From positions 21,937 to 85,936 of the forward strand of contig QMRC01000007.1 of assembly GCA_003649205.1 (NCBI GenBank): a DNA stretch of 64,000 bases, in the 5' to 3' direction. Shown here in pieces: positions 18,914 through 27,276 of the stretch. The position numbers and the translations under genes were made by a program. Position 1 is the first letter of the stretch, and each line of letters starts with the position of its first letter. Source of the stretch: Thermoprotei archaeon. GTDB lineage: Archaea; Thermoproteota; Thermoprotei; Thermoproteales; B15-G16. The notes beneath the pieces are model-generated. The model was not told the DNA's origin. It saw nothing but the letters and a program-made list of their open reading frames with translations, and made no database searches.

Positions 18914-18961
18914 TCAGTCACCGAGCGTTCTTCATTAATCTGTACACTGACACCTCATCAT
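18914..18961 (-). ncRNA. Box C/D sRNA (candidate 6)
   Basis: Minus strand: C ATGATGA | GGTGTCAGTGTA (12) | D' CAGA | TTA | C' ATGAAGA | ACGCTCGGTGA (11) | D CTGA. Confidence 0.78.
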
Positions 18962-19119
18962 CACTAGCATAGAAACAGCATTAAGTACCATATAGACTTT
19001 ACTCAAGGGAATGTTGGCTATTGACCCTCAGCACTGGAAGAGCAGTCCGGAAACAATTAAGATCTAGTGAAATGCAGTAAAAAGGTTGAGAATTAAGGAT
19101 GTGGGGAGGTTAAAGACAT

Positions 19120-20973
19120 CTATGGAGTTGCTACTTTGCTGATTCTCTCGTATATCTGCTTTGCTAACCTAGCTACTTCCTCAGCTCTATACTTTGCACC
19201 AGGTATTGCTCTAGTTAGGTAAGCTCCGCTCTCCGCTCTCTTAGCTGCCTCCTTTGGATCCATACCTAGACATGCAGCTACTGCTGCTGGTACTGTTACG
19301 TTTATCACTGTATGCCCAATGTATGCTAGTTCCTGAGCTAGTACTGAACCAATTGTAAGTGCCCACATGTAATCTGGGTCTTCTCTACCAACACCCTTTA
19401 GTACGTATTCAGGTATTGCCTTAGCGAATAGGTTCTCGATCTTGTACTTCTTCTCTCCAATGGTTATCTCGTAGGATACGTATGAGTCAAAGCCCCAGTA
19501 CTTCTTCGTGAATGGATCGTGTCTTCTTGCTTGTGGTCTCAGCTCGATGAACTTTATCTCAACCTTCTTTCCGAGCATCTTGGAGAAGAGCTCTGAACCT
19601 CTCTTCTCAACAAGTTCCTTTCTCTCTTCATCGAGTGCTTTAGCAGCTTCTTCGAGACTCTTACCTGCCTTCAACATCTCGTACACCTTGATGGCTCTCC
19701 TGTAGATTGCTGCATCTCTTACAGGTTCACCAGCAATTATCATTGCTCTGGTAACCGGTCCTCTCCTAACTTCCTCAGCCTTTCTAGCTATGGTATTTGC
19801 TGCACAAAGCGCCATCTCTGGGTCGAAGAATGACTCTTCCTTATACTTCCTAATCTCTTCAGCAACCTTATGGACATCACCTTTGTACTTCATCAGTAAT
19901 CTAATAGCTGGTACAGCATCACCGCAGAGGTGTCCTAGCGGTGGGTTCACTGGACCTCCTGAGAATCCACCACCAATCATGGCTGCTTCCTTGAGACCTG
20001 CGAAGATCTCGTTAAGGGCCATTGCGCCGATTACGGTGAATGCTGGTAGGTCCTTGAATATTAGACCAAAGTCACCTATCACTCTAGCTGTATCTAGCTC
20101 CTCATCTGTACCCCTAATGTGTAGCTTTGGCGGTAGCTTAGCTGCTTCCATAGCTCCCTTACCAGCCATGTACGCTGAGTCAACAGTGCCGAAGGGTCCA
20201 TATTCCTCACCTAGGAATGCGTCTGGGTGAACTATCTCGAGAGCTACTGTGGCACCTATGAGTGCTGCCCAGAGTGGACTTGGCGTTATGCCAGCACCCT
20301 CAAATGCCCTCAACATAGCCTCCGTACCTATCTTAGCCGCATTGTAGGCTATCTCTGGGAATGCTATGTCCTCACCAAGTACGCTATGTCCATATGGTGA
20401 ACCACCTGATACGAATGGTGGCAGTTTAGCGCCATCTACCTTAGTTAGCTTCTTCTCTAGTAGTGCCTCATACACTGCCTTATATGCTGGGTATGCTGTT
20501 AATCTATTTGAGAACTTATTGGTTACGAGTGTTATTCCTCCACCTCTAGGTAGACCTACTTTAATTCTCGCCATTGCACCTAGCTTTCTATTAGCCATTG
20601 GTACACCCGCTCTAGCTCCTGAACCAGCGAAGTAGCACAGTGCTGCTGCTATGAGTGCTGCGTTCTCCGGTGCTGCACCAGCCTCCATAGCTGCCTTGAT
20701 TGCTTTCTCCAGGACATCATCTAGTGGTATTGTAGGTGCTTCAGCATCACTAATCTTAATGTCGATACCTCTTAGAATTTCTTCAGCTACTGCATTAGCT
20801 GCACAGAGAACGGCTATTGCTAGTGAACCCCAACCCTTAGCACCTGCCTCTAGTCTATCATTAGTCATTAGGTCAGGCTTGAAGGTTGTAGCCATTAGCG
20901 TCGCTGCTACTACTCTTTCTCTTTCTGGTAGACTCAAAATTAGACACCCCCTAATCATTCTGTGCAATGTCAC
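19120..20973 (-). CDS. Conserved-looking protein of unknown function; true start possibly the TTG at LSLPERE
   Basis: Intact 617 aa ORF, Ala/Gly-rich globular sequence with GLPRGGGITLVTNKFSNRL, GGGFSGGPVNPPLGHLCGD; no family recognised. Confidence 0.8.
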   Translation of the reverse strand: MTLHRMIRGCLILSLPERERVVAATLMATTFKPDLMTNDRLEAGAKGWGSLAIAVLCAANAVAEEILRGIDIKISDAEAPTIPLDDVLEKAIKAAMEAGAAPENAALIAAALCYFAGSGARAGVPMANRKLGAMARIKVGLPRGGGITLVTNKFSNRLTAYPAYKAVYEALLEKKLTKVDGAKLPPFVSGGSPYGHSVLGEDIAFPEIAYNAAKIGTEAMLRAFEGAGITPSPLWAALIGATVALEIVHPDAFLGEEYGPFGTVDSAYMAGKGAMEAAKLPPKLHIRGTDEELDTARVIGDFGLIFKDLPAFTVIGAMALNEIFAGLKEAAMIGGGFSGGPVNPPLGHLCGDAVPAIRLLMKYKGDVHKVAEEIRKYKEESFFDPEMALCAANTIARKAEEVRRGPVTRAMIIAGEPVRDAAIYRRAIKVYEMLKAGKSLEEAAKALDEERKELVEKRGSELFSKMLGKKVEIKFIELRPQARRHDPFTKKYWGFDSYVSYEITIGEKKYKIENLFAKAIPEYVLKGVGREDPDYMWALTIGSVLAQELAYIGHTVINVTVPAAVAACLGMDPKEAAKRAESGAYLTRAIPGAKYRAEEVARLAKQIYERISKVATP

Positions 20974-21047
20974 GGAATATAAAGGTTAACCAATACTAGT
21001 AATACTCTTTCATTGAATTAGTAATGCTTTCCCAATTCAATTCAGGT

Positions 21048-22313
21048 TCAACCTATTCCCGTATCTAATTCCTGAAGCTTAGCCCTTACCTGTCGTATAA
21101 CCTCCTCATAAACGTCCTTTATCGCTAATCCAGTTTCCTCGGCAATCCTTCTCAAGTCCTCGTACTCTGGCTTAGCTCTAAGTAATTGGCCTGATGGGGC
21201 TCTCGATATCTTAACTGTTACAGTGAATTTTCTTCCTTTAATAACAACATCAATAGGGACCTTAACTCTAGACGCAACAACTCTCGACAATTCACTAACG
21301 CGAACACCTAACGTACCTACCTCCCTCATCAGTAACTCAACTAAATCCCTGTAGTTACCTACATCAGCAAGAACCTTAATCACGTGTACTGGTCTATTCT
21401 TCTTACCTAAGCCAGGTAGCACAACGACGTCAATAGCACCTTGAGACAGCAACTTATTGACAAGGTACCCAATGAATTCACCGGGTACATCATCTACATT
21501 CGTCTCCAGAACAACCACCCTATCTTCACAGATATCGGCAATTGAGCCTTCAACCACTCTAAGTACATTTGGTCTACCTTCAACATCTCTTGCACCAGCT
21601 CCATAACCAACTCTCTCAACTCTCATACCTGGGTAGAAATCAACAATGTGCTTTGTCAAGTGTACTAATAGAGCTGCACCGGTAGGTGTAGTTAATTCAT
21701 ACGGTACATCCGCCATTGAGTACCTGTAGTTATGCCTTCTCAAGATCTCAAGAGTGGCGGGTGCTGGTACAGGTAGGAGACCATGTTCGCACTTCACGAA
21801 ACCACTACCAAGCGCAGGTGGTGTAGTGTAGACTCTATATCCCTCGCAAAATACACCCATCTCATCGAGTAGCTTAGCACTACAAACAATATCGAACACC
21901 GTATCTAGCGATGCTAGTTCATGTAGGTGAACTTCATCAACACTAATCCCATGTACCATAGCTTCAGCTTCAACGAGCTCCTTCACAACAGCAATAGCGT
22001 ATTCCCTAGCTCTCGTGGATAGGTTAGTGGCACTACAGCACTTATTAACTAACTCAATAACCTCCCTACCACTCCTCTCCTCTTCACTACTGGGACATAG
22101 AACCTCAACTCTCTTTGCTCTTAACCCAGACTTACGAACATCATATATCTTAACGCCAAAATCACTACATCCAGAAACATCTCTAACGGCATCTACCACG
22201 AGATTAACAATATCTGTAAGCCCCGTGAGATCAAGTAGTGCACCAACAAGCATATCACCTGAAACACCTGCAACACGAGGATCAAGCAACAATACCTTAA
22301 CCACATCATGCAC
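21048..22313 (-). CDS. larC: Nickel pincer cofactor biosynthesis protein LarC-like (DUF111)
   Basis: VKVLLLDPRVAGVSGDMLVGALLDL, EVHLHELASLDTVFDI, TPTGAALL, VLETNVDDVPGE, RAPSGQLLRAKPEYEDLRRIAEETGL. Confidence 0.9.
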   Translation of the reverse strand: MHDVVKVLLLDPRVAGVSGDMLVGALLDLTGLTDIVNLVVDAVRDVSGCSDFGVKIYDVRKSGLRAKRVEVLCPSSEEERSGREVIELVNKCCSATNLSTRAREYAIAVVKELVEAEAMVHGISVDEVHLHELASLDTVFDIVCSAKLLDEMGVFCEGYRVYTTPPALGSGFVKCEHGLLPVPAPATLEILRRHNYRYSMADVPYELTTPTGAALLVHLTKHIVDFYPGMRVERVGYGAGARDVEGRPNVLRVVEGSIADICEDRVVVLETNVDDVPGEFIGYLVNKLLSQGAIDVVVLPGLGKKNRPVHVIKVLADVGNYRDLVELLMREVGTLGVRVSELSRVVASRVKVPIDVVIKGRKFTVTVKISRAPSGQLLRAKPEYEDLRRIAEETGLAIKDVYEEVIRQVRAKLQELDTGIG

Positions 22314-22410
22314 CTCACGTGAATTCTGAGCAATTGTACAGTAAACAACACACTTAACAGTAACTCTACATAGGTGGTACTAATCAAGAGAGTTGACGTC
22401 ATGTAACTTA

Positions 22411-22464
22411 GTGATGAGTCGCCGGGCCACATAACTGAACTATGATGTCTTCGGGACTGGCTGA
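22411..22464 (+). ncRNA. Box C/D sRNA (candidate 7)
   Basis: C GTGATGA | GTCGCCGGGCCACATAA (17) | D' CTGA | ACT | C' ATGATGT | CTTCGGGACTGG (12) | D CTGA. Confidence 0.65.
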
Positions 22465-22497
22465 TCACTTTCACTTACCTCTCCCTGTATCTACTCT

Positions 22498-23937
22498 GTG
22501 ATTTCAGACTTTAATCCAATGAACTTGGTAAGAAGCTTAGGGTATGTAATGAGCACTGACCTCTTCTTCGATCTCTTCGTCAAGGAGGTTGAGGAGAAGC
22601 TCACTAATGGGAATTCAGGTACTGAATTCACTATGAAGCCGAAGATACCTACCATTCTCTTCAACGAGATCAAGAAGCTATGGGTAAGCGAACTCCCCAA
22701 GAGAACAACTAACTGCTCCATAGTAGCTGTTGATGGTGGTATAAGGTCACTAGGTCTAGAAGGTGGTAGAGAGGTAGTTATAACGAGGGCTATAGCAGTA
22801 ACTAGTTCAGGTGCTAGAGCAAGACAATTAAGAGTTGAGTTAAGTAAGCTACAGGGTTTTGCTCTAAAGCTCTCACTACTTACGCAGGTAGAGTGCTCTG
22901 TTGCTCTTGAAGCTCTAGAGAAGGTACCTAATGTGGATTACTTACTTCTCGATGGTTCACTATACTATAGAGTAGTCCATGCACTTCACAGAATTCTTAG
23001 ACCTAGGGAGATAGCAGATACTTACTACCTACCTGAGCTAATCATGACCGTGACCTACGTAGCTACCTTACTCAAGCGATGTCGCGAGCTCAACGTAGTG
23101 CCGCTATTCATAACGAAGGACTCATCATCACGAATGTTGAAGGACTACGTAATCAGCAACATAATCTACGAGCAGCTGTACGAGAACAAGCTCCTTACAG
23201 ACCTAGAGGACATCACCACGGAACTACTTTTAAAAGCACGAAACCTGTACTCAGTTACCTGGGTAAAACACTACAGAGCAAATCTCGAAAAACTTCAACA
23301 ACACCTAAGAGCGGCACCTACGAATGTAGCGGAAGAACTTATACACTGTATTGAGCTATGGCTTCAACCGCACATCACAGACGTAGACTTAATTCGCTCA
23401 ACAGTAACCACTATAGGTTTCTCAAGACCGCTCAACATAGGTCTCATAGATATCCACTTAGATAACTTACTACAGGTACTTGAGAGGAGTAAGAAGAGAG
23501 TACTTGACAGGATCAGTGATGCACTCAAGATGAGAATCAATGAGGTACTAGGTAATGAGAGTTACTGGTACACCCTACTGATGAATGCTCTCAAGACAAT
23601 ACCAACTCTCTACATGACGTACATACGTGTGACACCAGACGATACACCACTAGCAATTGAGATACCTAACTTCAGATCCAGTATGGGATTCGTAGAGTTC
23701 CGAAGTAGGAGATTAAGTAGTGAACTCGAGATACTAGATCCACTTAGTATAGTTGTCAGTGGTTACAGGAATTCAACAGTCTACAATGTATGGCTCTACT
23801 TAGCACATCAGTACGCAACCTTCAGATCAACTCAGTTCAGAAGCTACGTAAAGTACCTCGAAGCACATCTCTCAAAGTATGGTCTTATCCTTCGAAAGAA
23901 GAGAAGAGAGAAGATGGTGGTGGCTCCTCTTGAGTGA
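22498..23937 (+). CDS. nurA: NurA 5'-3' nuclease
   Basis: VAVDGGIRSLGLEGGREVVITRAIAV motif; YLLLDGSLYY; immediately upstream of herA. Confidence 0.82.
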   Translation: MISDFNPMNLVRSLGYVMSTDLFFDLFVKEVEEKLTNGNSGTEFTMKPKIPTILFNEIKKLWVSELPKRTTNCSIVAVDGGIRSLGLEGGREVVITRAIAVTSSGARARQLRVELSKLQGFALKLSLLTQVECSVALEALEKVPNVDYLLLDGSLYYRVVHALHRILRPREIADTYYLPELIMTVTYVATLLKRCRELNVVPLFITKDSSSRMLKDYVISNIIYEQLYENKLLTDLEDITTELLLKARNLYSVTWVKHYRANLEKLQQHLRAAPTNVAEELIHCIELWLQPHITDVDLIRSTVTTIGFSRPLNIGLIDIHLDNLLQVLERSKKRVLDRISDALKMRINEVLGNESYWYTLLMNALKTIPTLYMTYIRVTPDDTPLAIEIPNFRSSMGFVEFRSRRLSSELEILDPLSIVVSGYRNSTVYNVWLYLAHQYATFRSTQFRSYVKYLEAHLSKYGLILRKKRREKMVVAPLE

Positions 23938-25963
23938 GGAGGTTGGTTATGTAGTTGGTGAGGTCACTCCCCTAGAATTTACCTTCGCTGTAAACCCCAA
24001 GACACCAGTACCTCTCTACGAGTATGTGTACTGTGAGCTAGAGGATGTACCACCTGGTGAGACCAAGCTCCATAGAGTAAAGGTCATAGCACAGGTACAT
24101 GAGGTGTATCGTGTTGGTGTTGGTCTTGGCAAGAATGTACCCTATGATGTGGCTAAGAACTTAGCAGCTAGCGGTGTTGAGGTTGAGGAGATTCACCTAG
24201 CTAAGGCTAGGGTACTTGGGTATGTGTGGAGAGGTAGATTGGTAACTCCGAGGAGACCACCGAGAGCGAATACTAAGGTCTTTAGAGCACCAACTGAGCT
24301 AGTTAAGGAGCTTTACAGCGTTCCAGAGGATAGAGCACTTCACATAGGGTACCTTGTTGCTAGACCTGAAGTACCTGTCTACCTAGATGTTGAGGGCTTG
24401 AAGAGGCACTTAGCGATAATAGCAGCTACAGGTAGTGGGAAGACTTGGTGCGCAGTGTTATTGATTGAAGAGCTGTTGAAGAAGGGTGCCACGATAGTTG
24501 TCATAGATCCTCATGGTGAGTACGTTAAGTTGAAGGAGAAGGTTCACGTCCTAGATCCCAGACTTAGGGATAGAGTTCTTGTACTTAAAGCTTCACGAAC
24601 GCAGGAAGGTGATAAGCTCTATAGAATAAAGCTCCTTCAACTAGATTCAGAAACTCTCTCAAGTATAGCGGGTATACCACAGAATGCTCACAAGATAAGA
24701 CACTGTGTGAGAGCAGCATTCAACATAGTTAAGGCAATTGCTAAGTACGTGAATAGGCCTGAGCTAGTTAACATAGGTAACTTGTTGAAGGTGCTTAGTT
24801 TCTGGAGGAGAGAACGAAATGTATCAAAGTCGAGGAAGTCAGGTAACCTATCTCCTGAACCTATAGTTAGGAAGATGCTTCAGGAATTATTTAATCTAGG
24901 TAATTCAGATAGTGAGTTAGTTAGGAAGCTCAGTAAGTACATTGAGGATCTGTACGCAGCAACGTACCGTGATGTATCACCTTGTCTTGATGCTATCAGG
25001 TACCTAAGGTCACTTAAGAGGTATGGGGTCTACACCTCAACAACTACACCACTACACGAAATTCTTCAACCAGCTCACGTAACGATACTGAACCTCAGTG
25101 GTGTTAAGGAGGAAATACAGGACCACATCGTCTACAATGTCCTAACCAGGATATTCAATGCTAGAGTCAGGTACGTCAGAGACCTACCTGGTGAAAGGTA
25201 TGAGTACCCTGTTGTCGTCTTCATTGAGGAAGCACATAGATTCGCACCACCTAAACACCGTAGTAGAAGAACTTGGAGTCAAGAGATAATCACGAGGATT
25301 GCTTCTGAAGGTAGGAAGTTCGGTGTCTACTTAGTGGTCATAACTCAGAGACCATCGAAGATAGACTCAGATGTGCTGTCTCAATGTCAGAATCAGATCG
25401 TCCTCAAGATAGTTAATCCGAAAGATCAAGAAGCTATTAAGGATGCTAGTGAAGTGCTCTCACAGGACTTACTCATGAACTTACCTAGCCTCAACACCGG
25501 TGAAGCTATTGTTGTTGGTCCATTAACTAAAGCACCCGTAATAGTCAGGTTGAGGGATCGTATATTACCCTACGGTGGTTCAGATATCGTGGTTAGTGAG
25601 GTATGGAGTAGAGCATTGACCTCAGTACTTCCAGATACCTCAAGTGAAGTACATGTACTTAGGAAGCTAGGTATCAACGTTGATCAAGGTACATTGAGGA
25701 AGGTAATGCCCTACCTACCGTATGTCACGTACGAGATTGATCCACTAACATTGACTATCCTCGGTAAGGTAAGTCTTGGACGTGAAGCGTATGTCGAGTA
25801 TAGACTCGGTGAAGGTACATGGTACTGTTCAGCATGTAGACATAGCATTCAACCATGTGTACACGTACTAGCACTCCTGCTAAAAGTTATAGCTTCTAAG
25901 GATATAAAATTACTTGAGAGAGAAGTGGTGCAGAACAATGGTAACGATAGCACACCTAGCTGA
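23879..25963 (+). CDS. herA: HerA bipolar DNA helicase/translocase; true start probably inside the ORF, overlapping the nurA 3' end
   Basis: IIAATGSGKTWCAVLLIEELL, VVVFIEEAHRFAPP, GRKFGVYLVVITQRPSKIDSDVLSQCQNQIVLKI. Confidence 0.92.
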   Translation: MVLSFERREERRWWWLLLSEEVGYVVGEVTPLEFTFAVNPKTPVPLYEYVYCELEDVPPGETKLHRVKVIAQVHEVYRVGVGLGKNVPYDVAKNLAASGVEVEEIHLAKARVLGYVWRGRLVTPRRPPRANTKVFRAPTELVKELYSVPEDRALHIGYLVARPEVPVYLDVEGLKRHLAIIAATGSGKTWCAVLLIEELLKKGATIVVIDPHGEYVKLKEKVHVLDPRLRDRVLVLKASRTQEGDKLYRIKLLQLDSETLSSIAGIPQNAHKIRHCVRAAFNIVKAIAKYVNRPELVNIGNLLKVLSFWRRERNVSKSRKSGNLSPEPIVRKMLQELFNLGNSDSELVRKLSKYIEDLYAATYRDVSPCLDAIRYLRSLKRYGVYTSTTTPLHEILQPAHVTILNLSGVKEEIQDHIVYNVLTRIFNARVRYVRDLPGERYEYPVVVFIEEAHRFAPPKHRSRRTWSQEIITRIASEGRKFGVYLVVITQRPSKIDSDVLSQCQNQIVLKIVNPKDQEAIKDASEVLSQDLLMNLPSLNTGEAIVVGPLTKAPVIVRLRDRILPYGGSDIVVSEVWSRALTSVLPDTSSEVHVLRKLGINVDQGTLRKVMPYLPYVTYEIDPLTLTILGKVSLGREAYVEYRLGEGTWYCSACRHSIQPCVHVLALLLKVIASKDIKLLEREVVQNNGNDSTPS

Positions 25964-27266
25964 TGCGCATCTAGGCTTTAGACAGTATGGGCTACCTGAA
26001 AGAGCTAGTGACTTCGCTAAATCATTCCACAGGGCAGTCGATGAGATAGTGGAGAGGAGAGCTGACATAGACCTAGTACTGATAGTTGGTGATCTATTCC
26101 ACAGCAAGAGACCTAGTCCAGAGACAATTCGTGAAGCTGTTATTGGTCTTAAGAAGCTCAGAGAAGCGAATATACCGGTCATAGTGACAAGAGGCAATCA
26201 CGACGCGCCATACTCGCAAGGCAGCAACAATGTGTTGACTCTCCTCTCTGAGCTAGGTTTAGTCAAGTACATAGATTATGGAAGAGTAGAGATTAGTGGG
26301 ATCGAAATCATAGCATGTGGTTGTACACCAACAGCGTATACAAGAGCACTAGAGAACTACTTGAGACAAGTAGTTAGCTTAGAGAAGGGACAACGTATCC
26401 TCCTACTTCACCAGGTTATTGAGGGTATAGAGCAAAATTACCCAAATGACCCGTATGTAGTACCATTAGATGTAGTTAAGGAATTTGCTACGAAATTCAA
26501 CTACATAGCTCTAGGTCATGTACATACCTTCGCACTGAAGCACCCTCAATTACCTGCATACTACTCCGGATCACTAGATATCTGGGATATCTCTGAATTC
26601 GAGACATACATCATGAAGTCTAGCAAGACCTTAGTTAAGGAACGTGACATGAGTGAGAAGGGTTTCCTCATAGTTCATGTAGATGGTGGAATTGAGGTAG
26701 AGAGAGTAAGACTTAGACCTAGTAGGAGGATGATTAGAGCAGTTCTCGCTTACAGTAATGAGGTGAAGCCTAGTGAAGTAATGAGGGATCTTATATCGGT
26801 AGCTCACGAGCTAGATAGGGAAGATGCTGTTGTTGTGATCGAGTTGCTAGGTAATCTAGTACCTGGTTCGAGTAGGCATGAGCTAAATTTGAAGGAGGTG
26901 AGGAAGTACTTTAGAAGAGTTCTCAAACTCGATATCAGGAATAGGCTGGGTGTAGTTACGTCGACTACAGATGGTAAAGTAGTAGACATATCGTCACTGA
27001 GTTTAGAGTCGCTTCTCAGGAGTTCATTCCTGAAATACTTCAGCAACGTAGCTAAGTCAATTGCTCTAGATCCTCAGTTCCTAAGTGAGTTAGCTATGAA
27101 ATTGCTCGATCTCCTAGCTCAAGGTAAGACTAGAGAAGCCCTCTACGTATTGTATAGAGAGTTGGGTGTTGATACAGGTACTGTATCGATTCCGAGTATC
27201 AGTACCTCTACTTCAGCTCCCTCTAGAAGGGGTAGGGAATCCACGATATTAGATTGGTTGAGGTGA
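25938..27266 (+). CDS. mre11: Mre11 nuclease; start placed at MVTIAHLAD
   Basis: HLADAHLGFRQYG, LVLIVGDLFHSKRPSPETI, VTRGNHDAP, ALGHVH. Confidence 0.93.
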   Translation: MVTIAHLADAHLGFRQYGLPERASDFAKSFHRAVDEIVERRADIDLVLIVGDLFHSKRPSPETIREAVIGLKKLREANIPVIVTRGNHDAPYSQGSNNVLTLLSELGLVKYIDYGRVEISGIEIIACGCTPTAYTRALENYLRQVVSLEKGQRILLLHQVIEGIEQNYPNDPYVVPLDVVKEFATKFNYIALGHVHTFALKHPQLPAYYSGSLDIWDISEFETYIMKSSKTLVKERDMSEKGFLIVHVDGGIEVERVRLRPSRRMIRAVLAYSNEVKPSEVMRDLISVAHELDREDAVVVIELLGNLVPGSSRHELNLKEVRKYFRRVLKLDIRNRLGVVTSTTDGKVVDISSLSLESLLRSSFLKYFSNVAKSIALDPQFLSELAMKLLDLLAQGKTREALYVLYRELGVDTGTVSIPSISTSTSAPSRRGRESTILDWLR

Positions 27267-27276
27267 GGGACTTACC

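Noticed and set aside
19508-20989. Several plus-strand ORFs (e.g. 19790-20230, 20366-20635, 20651-20989)
   Set aside because: Mirror-frame ORFs antisense to the 617-aa protein; Ser/Pro-rich translations are typical of codon-bias artefacts
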